The notes below the pieces were generated by a model. That model had not been told where the DNA came from, ran no database searches, and saw only the letters and a program-made list of their open reading frames with translations. This document shows, one piece after another, positions 51,605-60,696 of a DNA stretch of 64,000 nt. The position numbers and the translations under genes were made by a program. Every line of letters starts with the position of its first letter. Position 1 is the stretch's first letter. Origin of the DNA: Chitinophagaceae bacterium UBA1946. Its GTDB lineage: Bacteria; Bacteroidota; Bacteroidia; Chitinophagales; Chitinophagaceae. The stretch covers positions 87,940 through 151,939 of the forward strand of contig DDEU01000034.1 in assembly GCA_002336815.1 (NCBI GenBank), written 5' to 3'.

Positions 51605-52927
51605 ATGAAAATAATGAAGTTTGGCGGTACCAGCGTGGGAAAGCCCGAAAGAATGCATGATGTAGCAAAGCTGATCACCACTGATGCGGAGAGTAAAATA
51701 GTTGTACTGTCGGCTTTGAGCGGAACTACCAATGCCCTGGTAGAGATCAGTACTTCCCTGTCGCAGGGCGACCGCAACCAGGCAAAGAACCAGATCGCAG
51801 CGCTGGAAGCCCATTATAAAAACTTTTGCAGCCAGTTAGTAAGCAAGCCGGAAGCACTGGAAAAAGCACTGGCTGTTGTGCAGGAACATTTTGAATTTCT
51901 CAACATCATCTTAAAAATATCTTTCAGCGAAGCGCTGAATAAAGATATCCTGGCACAGGGAGAATTGCTCAGTACAAAATTGTTCTGCTGCTACCTCGAA
52001 GAAAAAGGCATTGATCATTTGCTGATACCGGCGCTTGATTTTATGACGATCGATCATTATGATGAACCGCAGATCGGCAGCATCAAAGTGAAGCTGGCGC
52101 AACTGCTGCAAAAGAACAAGGATAAAAAGATATTCATTACACAAGGCTACATCAGCCGCAATGCAAAAGGAGAAGTAGACAATTTGAAAAGAGGTGGCAG
52201 TGATTATTCGGCTTCATTGATAGCAGCGGCCATCAATGCCAGTGTGTGTGAAATATGGACCGATATTGACGGTATGCACAACAACGATCCCCGGGTCGTA
52301 AATAAAACAGTTGCCATTGAACAGTTGAGTTTTGAGGAGGCTGCAGAGCTGGCGTATTTCGGTGCCAAGATATTGCACCCTGCCAGCATTTGGCCGGCGC
52401 AGTTTTACAATGTACCGGTAAGACTGCTCAATACCATGCAACCAACGGCAAAGGGCACACTCATTGCTGAAAAAGCCGGCAGTACCGGCGCCAAAGCAGT
52501 TGCTGCAAAAGATGGTATCACTGCGATTAAAATAAAAAGCAGCAGGATGTTGCTGGCCTATGGCTTTTTAAGAAAGATATTTGAAGTGTTTGAAAAATAC
52601 CGTACGCCGATCGACATGATCACTACCTCCGAAGTGGCGGTATCACTCACAATTGACCATGATGTAAACCTGAAAGAGATCATCAAAGAACTGGAACCAT
52701 TTGGTACGGTAGAAGTAGATACCAACCAGTCCATCGTTTCTATTGTGGGCAACGAGATCAACGAGTCAAAGGATGTAATGGAAAAGATCTTTTCTTCTTT
52801 GAATGGGATTCCTGTGAGGATGGTAAGTTACGGGGGCAGTCATCACAATGTATCGATCCTGATACCAAGGCAGTACAAAGAGCAGACCCTGCAATTGCTT
52901 AATAAAGGGCTTTTTGGGCTGGATTAA
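51605..52927 (+). CDS. lysC: Aspartate kinase (monofunctional)
   Basis: This enzyme phosphorylates aspartate, the first step to lysine, threonine and methionine. The 440-residue protein has the kinase domain (KFGGTSVGKPERM, FITQGYISRN, GRGGSDYSA-like KRGGSDYSASLIAAAI, WTDIDGMHNNDPR) and two C-terminal ACT-like domains (about 305-440; DGITAIKIKSSRML, ISIVGNEINESKDVM). It lacks a homoserine dehydrogenase domain. The start is taken at the ATG 51605; ATG 51614 (KFGG start) and an upstream TTG are alternatives. A strong terminator follows. It probably senses lysine or threonine, but that cannot be told from sequence. Confidence 0.94.
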   Translation: MKIMKFGGTSVGKPERMHDVAKLITTDAESKIVVLSALSGTTNALVEISTSLSQGDRNQAKNQIAALEAHYKNFCSQLVSKPEALEKALAVVQEHFEFLNIILKISFSEALNKDILAQGELLSTKLFCCYLEEKGIDHLLIPALDFMTIDHYDEPQIGSIKVKLAQLLQKNKDKKIFITQGYISRNAKGEVDNLKRGGSDYSASLIAAAINASVCEIWTDIDGMHNNDPRVVNKTVAIEQLSFEEAAELAYFGAKILHPASIWPAQFYNVPVRLLNTMQPTAKGTLIAEKAGSTGAKAVAAKDGITAIKIKSSRMLLAYGFLRKIFEVFEKYRTPIDMITTSEVAVSLTIDHDVNLKEIIKELEPFGTVEVDTNQSIVSIVGNEINESKDVMEKIFSSLNGIPVRMVSYGGSHHNVSILIPRQYKEQTLQLLNKGLFGLD

Positions 52928-52947
52928 TTGCTGAAAACCAGTTTACG

Positions 52948-52991
52948 AACCACTTAACCGAAAAATAATTGCCGGGTAAGTGGTTTTTTTA
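52948..52991 (+). terminator. Terminator after the aspartate kinase gene
   Basis: AACCACTTAACC (52948-52959) pairs with GGGTAAGTGGTT (52974-52985) apart from one mismatch, followed by a run of T. Confidence 0.88.
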
Positions 52992-53137
52992 TTTTTTGTA
53001 ACCGTTTGCAAATAAAGGAGTTCAGTCCGGGTTGTGGATTTTTTCCAAAAAAAATAAAAAAAGTGCAATCTCTACGCAATAATACTTTTACTCCTGCGTT
53101 TTATAAATGGTTTTTCATAGGATATTGGATTTAAAAC

Positions 53138-53172
53138 GGGCAGAGATTTCCATCTCCGCCCCTTATTTTTTA
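53138..53172 (+). terminator. Terminator-like hairpin with no upstream gene
   Basis: The stem 53138-53147/53152-53161 is followed by CTTATTTTTTAT. On the minus strand it could also serve the YadA-like gene (T-run TTTTAAAT there is weak). Confidence 0.5.
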
Positions 53173-53220
53173 TCCTGTCCTGGCCTGACTTTGTAAAGCA
53201 AAAGAGTTAACTCTGGTCTG

Positions 53221-53280
53221 ACCTTCGGTACCGACCAGGGTATCATACCGAGTAACCTGCGGTGCCGACCGGGCAATCAC
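53221..53280. repeat. Two-copy direct repeat ACCT-CGGT-CCGACC-GG
   Basis: 53221-53246 and 53255-53280 share the pattern ACCTNCGGTNCCGACCNGG and end in ATCA(T/C). The second copy touches the stop codon of the YadA-like gene. Confidence 0.65.
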
Positions 53281-55466
53281 TACTCCTCATATACAATTAA
53301 AATTTTCACCGGTGCATTCAATACACTTCCACTTTGCCCTGCAACAGTGTTTACTGCGATACGGCCATTATCAGCATTTACGGTAAATTCAAAACCAGGC
53401 TGCAGGTAGCTGGCAGGTATCTCAAAGGGGCCAACGCTGGCTAATGCAGAAACAGATAAGATTTTAGACTGTGTCAGGCCATGAGAAACAAAAGCGGTGG
53501 CACCCTGCGTGGATGGCAAATTCACCATCAGTTTTTTCATTTTAATTGCAGGCGCTGCATCGGTTCTTGCTCCCATTCTTGTATAACCCAGGATATTGGT
53601 AGAGGCATTGATACGCAAACTATCGGCAGCCATATCACCATAAATAAAAGTATGCGTGCTGTCATCCTGGTAACTGGTTATATATAATTTATTTGAACTG
53701 ATTGCTCCAATACCGGCAGCAGCCCCCAGGAAAATATTACCGGAGCCACTTGTGTTTGCGTAACCTGCAAAAGGACCAACGAAAACATTGGCACTACCTG
53801 AAGTTGTTGCAAGGCCCGCCTGATACCCAAGGGCCATATTATAGTTACCAGAAGTATTCAACACCAATGCTTCTGTGCCGGCGGCTGTATTATAAGCTCC
53901 TGTAATATTGGAATCAAGTGCATGAAACCCCAATGCTGTATTGCTGTAACCTTTAGTATTACTATATAAAGCCTTTGACCCGATGGCTGTATTTTTCCTG
54001 GCTTCAAATGACCCTGATGCCCCGGTACCATTATTATACAAGGCGGAATCCCCGATGGCCACCACATTACTGGCAAACGAATTTGAGAACAAAGCGCCGG
54101 AGCCGGCAGCAACATTGCTATTGCCGGTGCTGTTATTTAGCAATGCCTTATTGCCTAAGGCAACATTGTTATTACCGGAAATATTTTTTCCAAGCGAACG
54201 AACCCCGGCAGCCACATTGGAGGCTCCGGTTTGGTTGGAGGTCAGGCTCAAATACCCGATACCCGTATTATCATCGCCGGTGGTATTGGATGTAACGGCA
54301 GCAACACCGATCGCTACATTGTTGCTACCGCTGTTGTTTTTAAAAAAAGAGAGATACCCAAGGGATGTGTTTTGTACGCCACCCAGCACTGAATCCATGC
54401 TATAGCTTCCAACGGCTGTATTGGCAATGCTGCCGCCATGGTGGTCAAGGGCATTACTGCCGACTGCAACATTAAAAGACCCGTTAAAACTTGAATCGAG
54501 TGCATTGGTGCCGACGGCTGTATTATCCGTACCCAGCGTATTATTCATCAGTGCTTTTGAGCCAACAGCAGTATTATTGATCCCTTCTTCAGCTAAGGTG
54601 GAACCCACTCCATTATTCAACATGGCGGAGTCACCGACTGCAACCAGGTTGCTCTTGTCAACGCTCCTGTTAAGGGCTCCATATCCCACTGCCACGTTTA
54701 CATTCCCGGTAGTATTTTTATTCAGTGAAAAAGAACCCAGTGCTGTATTTTTATTACCGGTGGCATTTTTAGTCATCGTATTTGCACCGTAGGCAGCATT
54801 GTAGGATCCATTGGTATTAAGTGTCATTGCTGCGATACCTGCGGCTGTATTATCGTGACCGTCTGCATTATCAGTGAGTGCGTAACTCCCCAAAGCCGTA
54901 TTTTGATAGCCTGTCAAATTATTTTTCAGATCCCAGAACCCAAGGGCTACATTGTAAAAGCCGTAACGGTTTTTATTGAGGGCCACAGCGCCCACGGCTA
55001 CGTTTCCATTTCCTCCCGTGTTGTTTGCCAGGGTTCCCAAACCGAATGCTGTATTGTAGGTTTGCGGACTAAGCGTATCCTCGATCAGGCCTGCCTTTTT
55101 ACCATTTACTTTAAACCGCAATGCATTAAAATCGGTGGTGCCGATAAAGTTTTTTGCTGTATCGGTATTGGCGTTCCCAGTGGTTGACCATCCCCCGATC
55201 TCCGAAGCGGCACTGAGGTTTACCCAGCCACTATCCCGCCGCATAAAAAAGGCGCTGTCGGTAGAGTTAAATACCAGCAAGCCTTTAGCTGGTGAAGCAA
55301 TCGCTTTCATTTGTGCTGAGGTCATTCGTGGGATCAATACACCCTTGCTGGAAGACTGTATCTCCAGTTGGGCACTGGCATTGGGGCTTGAAGTACCGAT
55401 GCCAACATTTTGGGCAACAACGCCCAGAGGAAAAATGAAAAAAAGAAAAACCGGTATCTTTCTCAT
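53280..55466 (-). CDS. Secreted YadA-head-like repeat protein
   Basis: This is a 728-residue protein with a signal peptide (1-18, FFIFPLGVVAQ), which sets the start at 55466. It begins with NVGIGTSSPNASAQLEIQSSSKGVLIPRMT, a common start of Bacteroidota tail-fibre-like surface proteins. From about residue 150 to 640 it consists of repeats of about 25 residues with the form GxxNTAxGxxALxxNTTG, the left-handed beta-roll of YadA-type adhesin heads. The C-terminal 90 residues are a separate beta-rich part. Neither the YadA coiled-coil stalk and barrel anchor nor a peptidase S74 chaperone domain is present. A surface or matrix role is likely. Upstream is the queA terminator. Confidence 0.88.
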   Translation of the reverse strand: MRKIPVFLFFIFPLGVVAQNVGIGTSSPNASAQLEIQSSSKGVLIPRMTSAQMKAIASPAKGLLVFNSTDSAFFMRRDSGWVNLSAASEIGGWSTTGNANTDTAKNFIGTTDFNALRFKVNGKKAGLIEDTLSPQTYNTAFGLGTLANNTGGNGNVAVGAVALNKNRYGFYNVALGFWDLKNNLTGYQNTALGSYALTDNADGHDNTAAGIAAMTLNTNGSYNAAYGANTMTKNATGNKNTALGSFSLNKNTTGNVNVAVGYGALNRSVDKSNLVAVGDSAMLNNGVGSTLAEEGINNTAVGSKALMNNTLGTDNTAVGTNALDSSFNGSFNVAVGSNALDHHGGSIANTAVGSYSMDSVLGGVQNTSLGYLSFFKNNSGSNNVAIGVAAVTSNTTGDDNTGIGYLSLTSNQTGASNVAAGVRSLGKNISGNNNVALGNKALLNNSTGNSNVAAGSGALFSNSFASNVVAIGDSALYNNGTGASGSFEARKNTAIGSKALYSNTKGYSNTALGFHALDSNITGAYNTAAGTEALVLNTSGNYNMALGYQAGLATTSGSANVFVGPFAGYANTSGSGNIFLGAAAGIGAISSNKLYITSYQDDSTHTFIYGDMAADSLRINASTNILGYTRMGARTDAAPAIKMKKLMVNLPSTQGATAFVSHGLTQSKILSVSALASVGPFEIPASYLQPGFEFTVNADNGRIAVNTVAGQSGSVLNAPVKILIVYEE

Positions 55467-55569
55467 AGCAATAAATTTTACTAAAGCTACAAAAAGTACC
55501 AACAAGGAGTTAGTGGTGAACGGAGCGTCGTCACTGCCGTTGAACAAAGCTGGGAAAGCGGGTATCTAT

Positions 55570-55595
55570 AAAAAACTCCCCTTAAAAAAGGGGAG
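55570..55595 (-). terminator. Terminator after queA
   Basis: CTCCCCTT (55576-55583) and AAGGGGAG (55588-55595) form a perfect stem. Read leftward it is followed by six T residues. Confidence 0.88.
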
Positions 55596-55637
55596 CTATA
55601 TAATTTTAGAAAGAAACAGGTTATCGCCGTCTCTCCC

Positions 55638-55665
55638 ATTCACGATTCACAATTGATCATTCACT
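55638..55665. repeat. Heptamer array over the queA stop codon
   Basis: Units ATTCACG, ATTCACA, ATTGATC, ATTCACT. The queA stop (55664-55666) begins within the last unit. Same unit type as inside pyrD. Confidence 0.85.
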
Positions 55666-56713
55666 AAATCACCATCATCGCATCACCGTAACTAAAGAAA
55701 CGGTATTTATCCTTGATCGCTTTTTTGTAAGCTTCCATAATGAGATCGTAGCCACCAAATGCACAGGTCATGATCAGCAGGCTGGTCTTTGGTAAATGAA
55801 AATTGGTAACCAATGAATCTGCGATAGAAAAATTATAGGGTGGATGAATGAACATATTCGTCCAGCCTTCGGATGGTTTCAATAATTTTTGTGCCGTAAA
55901 AGATGATTCCAGCGACCGCATGGTAGTAGTACCAACAGAGCAAATGCGGCGGCCATCTGTTTTTGCCTTGTTCACAATGGCACAGGCAGTTTCATCAATG
56001 GCGTAATATTCTGCATCCATTTTATGTTTGCTGAGGTCTTCCACTTCAATGGGGCGGAAAGTACCAAGACCGGTGTGCAGCGTTGTTTCAGCAAAGCGGA
56101 TGCCTTTGATCTCAAGACGCTTGATCAGCTCTTTACTAAAATGCAATCCTGCAGTAGGGGCTGCAACCGCTCCTTCATGTTTTGCATACACTGTTTGATA
56201 GCGTTCCTTATCTTCTTCATCCGGCTTGCGCTTGATGTATTTCGGTAAAGGGGTTTCACCCATGAAGTCGAGCATCTTGCGAAAATCTTCTTCGGTGCCA
56301 TCCCACAAAAAGCGGATGGTACGCCCACGGCTGGTAGTATTATCGATTACTTCCGCTACCAGTTCATCATTTTCTCCAAAATACAATTTGTTACCCACAC
56401 GGATCTTACGGGCCGGATCAACGATCACATCCCACAAACGGTTGGGCTTGTTCAATTCCCTGAGCAAAAACACTTCGATCTTTGCACCGGTCTTTTCTTT
56501 ACGGCCATACATACGGGCAGGAAATACCTTGGTATTGTTAACCACCATTACATCTTTGTCGTCGAAATATTCCATGATGTCACGGAAATTGCGATCCTCT
56601 ATCTGCCCGGTTTTACGGTGAATCACCATCATCCGGCTGTCTTCTCTTTTTTTGGTGGGGTTTTGGGCGATCAGATTAAGGGGCAGGTCAAATCTAAACT
56701 GGCTTAATTTCAT
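55664..56713 (-). CDS. queA: S-adenosylmethionine:tRNA ribosyltransferase-isomerase
   Basis: QueA makes epoxyqueuosine in tRNA wobble positions, using S-adenosylmethionine as ribosyl donor. The 349-residue protein has the family pattern: LSQFRFDLPLNLIAQNPTKKREDSRMMV, MVVNNTKVFPARMYGRK, GETPLPKYIKR, YQTVYAKHEGAVAAPTAGLHFS, TLHTGLGTFRPI, SVGTTTMRSLES and TNFHLPKTSLLIMTCAFGG. The ATG at 56713 starts the conserved N-terminus; two upstream residues are optional. Other queuosine genes are not in the window. Confidence 0.95.
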   Translation of the reverse strand: MKLSQFRFDLPLNLIAQNPTKKREDSRMMVIHRKTGQIEDRNFRDIMEYFDDKDVMVVNNTKVFPARMYGRKEKTGAKIEVFLLRELNKPNRLWDVIVDPARKIRVGNKLYFGENDELVAEVIDNTTSRGRTIRFLWDGTEEDFRKMLDFMGETPLPKYIKRKPDEEDKERYQTVYAKHEGAVAAPTAGLHFSKELIKRLEIKGIRFAETTLHTGLGTFRPIEVEDLSKHKMDAEYYAIDETACAIVNKAKTDGRRICSVGTTTMRSLESSFTAQKLLKPSEGWTNMFIHPPYNFSIADSLVTNFHLPKTSLLIMTCAFGGYDLIMEAYKKAIKDKYRFFSYGDAMMVI

Positions 56714-56972
56714 GTGTATCAAAAAGTTTTTAAGTTGATAATCACATGCCTTGTACTGTTGTTACAGAGATAGAAGCCCTTGCAGGCACTTATCATGTTA
56801 CGGCATGATTTTGAAAAGAGTGCAAATGTAATGCAAAAAAGATGATTACGAGCAGGATGCGCTTAAAGGCAGCTCCGGGCGTTAAAAAACTGTTGATTCG
56901 CTGGTATTTATTTTGTGGTTTTGGCGGTTCGGTGCATCTTTATACATTCACCAGCCGGTTAAAAATGCCCTT

Positions 56973-59900
56973 ATGTTAAAAAGATACTGCTTCCTGTTTT
57001 GCTCCGTTATCCTGTTTCAAACGGTGATCGCCCAAAAAAATGCGGAAAGAAAATATCCCAGCCTGCTTTGGGAGATCACCGGCAATGGGCTCAAAAAACC
57101 TTCTTACCTCTTCGGCACCATGCATGTAAGCAGTAAAATGGCTTTTCATTTGAGTGATTCTTTTTATTACGCCATCAAAAGTGCAGATGCCGTAGCGCTG
57201 GAGTTAAACCCTGATGTTTGGCAGGGGCAGATGGTGCGGATGGATGAACTAAAACAGCAGTACAGCAATTATGTTAAGCCACTCCGGGGCGATTATCTCA
57301 CTGAAAGTTCTTTTCGCTTGAAAAATTATGATGACGAATTAAAACTGGCGTTGAGCACAGAACCGGCAGTAGTGAACAGCCTGCTGTACCGGAGCTATAA
57401 ACCCAGGGAAGATTTTGAAGAAGACACATTTTTAGACCTCTATATTTTTCAAACAGGGAAAAAACTGGGGAAGCGGGGCACCGGGGTTGAAAATTATTAC
57501 GAAACAGAAAAAATAGTGCTGCAGGCCTATGGAGATATGGCCACGGAGAAAAAGAAAAAAAACATTGATACCGATGGCGAATCGATGAGAGACATGGTTG
57601 AAAAGATACAGGATGCGTATAAACGCGGCGACCTTGACCTGATGGATTCGCTCGATAATAAAATGGAGCAATCGCCTGCCTTCAGGGAAAAGTTTTTGTA
57701 TTACCGCAACGAGATACAGGCCAACTCGATGGATTCCATCATGAAAAAAAGTTCGCTGTTTGTGGGCGTTGGTTCAGCGCACCTGCCGGGCCCGAGAGGC
57801 GTAATAGAACTGCTCCGTAAAAAAGGATACCAGCTTCGTCCCATACAGATGGCCGACCGGGATGCAGTACACAAGGATGACATCGACAAACTGAAAGTAC
57901 CCGTAAGTTTCCGGAGCGTACGGTCGGATGACGGCTTTTACACAGTGGACGTACCCGGGGCTTTGTATAACGTGAACGAAGAATACAATGCCCTCGACCG
58001 CAGGCAGTATGCCGATATGAGCAATGGTTGTTATTACCAGGTAGCCAGGGTAAAAACACATGCTGCTTTTATCAACCAGAGCGAGATGGGGGTGCGAAAA
58101 AAAATTGACAGCCTGCTGTACGAAAATATCCCCGGCAAGATCCTCACCAAAACGTTGATCCAGAAAAATGGGTATACGGGGTACGACATCACCAATAAAA
58201 CCCGCCGGGGCGACCTGCAGCGCTACAATATTTTTATCACGCCTTCGGAAGTACTGATCTTTAAAATGAGTGGCAAAGAAAATTATGTTGCAGGCAAAGA
58301 AGCGCTCCAGTTTTTCTCTTCCATTCAACTGCGGGAAAAAGAAAACAACAGCATCGTATACACTTCCCTGCAGGCCGGCTTTTCTGTAAAGTTTCCCCAA
58401 CGGCCTTCTGTGTATTTCAACAGCAATACAAAAGATGGCAACAGCCAGTGGGAATATGAAGCCAGCAGCAAAACTACCGGTGACGCCTACCTTGTTTTAA
58501 AAAAGAGCATTTATAATTTTGATTTTTTAGATGAAGACACTTTTGACCTGAAGTTGATGGAAGAATCTTTTGGCTCTGCTGAGTATTTTGACCGGCAGGT
58601 GCAAAGAAAGCCCGGTAATTTTAAAGGATATCCCTGCCTGGATGTGCAGGAAAAAATGAAAGATGGCAGCATGGTATCTGCCCGGTTCATTATCCAGGGG
58701 CCGCATTATTATACGCTTGCCATCCGGAATAACAAGGCTTCGGCTGCGGAAGAATTTTTTAATTCTTTTGACTTCACTCCATACAATTACGGCAACAAGA
58801 GCTTGTTCACCGACAGTTTTTTACATTTTACTGTGCAAACACCTGTAACACCCACACTGGATACTGCTTACCGGGCGGTAGTGGAAAAAACAGCCAGTGA
58901 AACAAAAAACAATCACAATTCCGGCAACAATTTTTCAGCCAATAACCGCAGCGCTGTCTTTAGCAGTGATTCAACCGGCGAGGCCATTGCCGTGTCGGTG
59001 CAAAAGCTGCAGGATTATTTCTATGCCAGGGATTCTGCCCGTTTTTGGAAAGACGAACTGGAAAAGCTGCAGGACGAAAACTCCATGCTGCTGCAGCAGA
59101 AAAAGCATTTTGAAAAAGCGGGCGGTGTGCAGGGCTACGAACTAACGCTGAGGGATACCGGCTCTTCCAGAACGATCAGGAGAATGCTGATGCTTAAAAA
59201 CAATTACCTGTTCAGGATCGCTACCATGGGTGATACACTCAACCAGCCAAGCAGCTTTGTCAGCAGTTTTTTTGACAGTTTTACACCGGATACTGCTTTA
59301 AAAGGCAGGAATATTTTTACCAGTCCGCTGGATACCTTTTTTATTCACCTCTTTAGCAGCGACAGTGCTACCCAGGCAAAAGCGCAGCAATCTATCAGCT
59401 ACCTGTATTATGGCGAAGCAGGCGTACCAAGGATCATGAACGCACTTCAACAATTATCTCCGTCCTCAAAAAATTATTTTGATACCAAAACAAAACTCAT
59501 CGCAGAACTGGGATACATTAAAGACAGCACCAAACCGGTAGTGGTAAACAATCTTAAAATGATCTACCAGCAGGCGGGAGATACCAGCATGTTCCTGAAC
59601 GAAGTGATAGAGGCATTGGCAAGACACAAGACCAGCGCTGCCGCTGCAGCGTTTAAAGAATTCGTATTGCAGGACCCGCCGGTGTTTGACAACAGTTATT
59701 CGTATAGTTATCTTTTCAACCAGTTCGAAGACAGCCTTTCGTTGGCAACCACGCTATTTCCCGAGATACTGCAACTTATTTCGCTGGACGATTATAAAGA
59801 ACCCGTGATGGATCTCATGATCAAATTAGTGGACAGTGGTTATTTAAAACCTGCTCAATACGAAAGCTGGTTCAGCAAGATCTTCTTTGATGCGAAGATC

Positions 59901-60638
59901 GCACTGAAAAAACAGAAAGGCGAGGATGAAAAGAAAATGGAGGCCGAACACAAGAGCAAGGATGATGATGACGATGATGTCAGTTATAATACATCCAGGT
60001 ACAATAATAGTGAACACAGCGAAGGATTGCAGGAATATGCCATTTTGCTGGCACCTTTTTACGACCGCAACAGCAATGTGCCAAAATTCTTCGACAAACT
60101 GCTGCAGTCAAAGGATGAAGCTGTAAAACTGAATACCGCCATCGTATTGCTCAGGAATAACAAATTTGTTTCTGACAGCCTCCTGAACAGCCTGGCACAA
60201 AAAGACCAGTGGCGTGGAAAATTGTTTACGGCGCTGGAAGAGATAAAACAAACAGGCAGGTTTCCGCTGGCTTTTAAAACACAGGAGGCCCTGGCCAAAA
60301 GCTACCTGGCAGAAGACAAAGGATTTAGTAAGCTGGATTCCATTGTACTGGTAAGTAAGCAGGCTGCAGCTTACGAACATAAAAAAGGAACAGTGTACTT
60401 TTTTAAATACCGGGTAAAAAAAGAAGATGGCTGGAAGATCGGCATCAGTGGATTGCAGCCCGAAAATGAAAAAGAAGTGAGCAGTGATAATAAACTCAGC
60501 AGTATGACGGATAAAAAACTGAAAGCTGATAAAGATGAGCAGGAGCAATTCCAGGAACAGTTGAAAAAGATATTGTTCAGTTTTCACCCAAGCGCCAAAA
60601 ACTTTTTTGAAAATACAAGGTATAAATTCAGGTATTAA
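56973..60638 (+). CDS. Large exported protein with TraB/GumN-type domain
   Basis: This is a 1221-residue protein with a signal peptide (1-20, LFQTVIAQ), which sets the start at 56973. Residues about 27-310 are a TraB/GumN-type domain (LLWEITGNGLKKPSYLFGTMHVS, ADAVALELNPD, VGVGSAHLPGPRGVIELLRKKGY), a fold with a GxxH...E and a C-terminal GxxH that may bind metal. The remaining 900 residues include beta-rich segments and helical repeats (about 830-1100, MNALQQLSPSSKNYFDTKTKLIAELGYI, VIEALARHKTSAAAAAFKEFV) like HEAT repeats, with a lysine/aspartate-rich stretch near 1005-1020. TraB/GumN proteins of this phylum are mostly about 290 residues, so the C-terminal extension is unusual. The function is unknown. 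Confidence 0.87.
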   Translation: MLKRYCFLFCSVILFQTVIAQKNAERKYPSLLWEITGNGLKKPSYLFGTMHVSSKMAFHLSDSFYYAIKSADAVALELNPDVWQGQMVRMDELKQQYSNYVKPLRGDYLTESSFRLKNYDDELKLALSTEPAVVNSLLYRSYKPREDFEEDTFLDLYIFQTGKKLGKRGTGVENYYETEKIVLQAYGDMATEKKKKNIDTDGESMRDMVEKIQDAYKRGDLDLMDSLDNKMEQSPAFREKFLYYRNEIQANSMDSIMKKSSLFVGVGSAHLPGPRGVIELLRKKGYQLRPIQMADRDAVHKDDIDKLKVPVSFRSVRSDDGFYTVDVPGALYNVNEEYNALDRRQYADMSNGCYYQVARVKTHAAFINQSEMGVRKKIDSLLYENIPGKILTKTLIQKNGYTGYDITNKTRRGDLQRYNIFITPSEVLIFKMSGKENYVAGKEALQFFSSIQLREKENNSIVYTSLQAGFSVKFPQRPSVYFNSNTKDGNSQWEYEASSKTTGDAYLVLKKSIYNFDFLDEDTFDLKLMEESFGSAEYFDRQVQRKPGNFKGYPCLDVQEKMKDGSMVSARFIIQGPHYYTLAIRNNKASAAEEFFNSFDFTPYNYGNKSLFTDSFLHFTVQTPVTPTLDTAYRAVVEKTASETKNNHNSGNNFSANNRSAVFSSDSTGEAIAVSVQKLQDYFYARDSARFWKDELEKLQDENSMLLQQKKHFEKAGGVQGYELTLRDTGSSRTIRRMLMLKNNYLFRIATMGDTLNQPSSFVSSFFDSFTPDTALKGRNIFTSPLDTFFIHLFSSDSATQAKAQQSISYLYYGEAGVPRIMNALQQLSPSSKNYFDTKTKLIAELGYIKDSTKPVVVNNLKMIYQQAGDTSMFLNEVIEALARHKTSAAAAAFKEFVLQDPPVFDNSYSYSYLFNQFEDSLSLATTLFPEILQLISLDDYKEPVMDLMIKLVDSGYLKPAQYESWFSKIFFDAKIALKKQKGEDEKKMEAEHKSKDDDDDDVSYNTSRYNNSEHSEGLQEYAILLAPFYDRNSNVPKFFDKLLQSKDEAVKLNTAIVLLRNNKFVSDSLLNSLAQKDQWRGKLFTALEEIKQTGRFPLAFKTQEALAKSYLAEDKGFSKLDSIVLVSKQAAAYEHKKGTVYFFKYRVKKEDGWKIGISGLQPENEKEVSSDNKLSSMTDKKLKADKDEQEQFQEQLKKILFSFHPSAKNFFENTRYKFRY

Positions 60639-60696
60639 TCTCCTCTACGGCTGTATTGCATCGCCGGGAAATTGCTTAGATACGGTGTGAATTTCA

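Larger units (their letters stand above)
52928..53279. other. 352-bp gap with hairpins and direct repeats; possible small RNA
   Basis: No protein gene is visible. After the lysC terminator come an A/T-rich stretch, a weak hairpin ACGCA (53074-53078)/TGCGT (53095-53099), a stronger hairpin at 53138-53161 (GGGCAGAGAT/ATCTCCGCCC, 9 of 10 pairs, followed by CTTATTTTTT), and then two copies of a 26-bp direct repeat at 53221-53280. Confidence 0.5.

Noticed and set aside
53280..55466. Trimeric autotransporter (YadA-type) system
   Set aside because: Head repeats only; no stalk or barrel.
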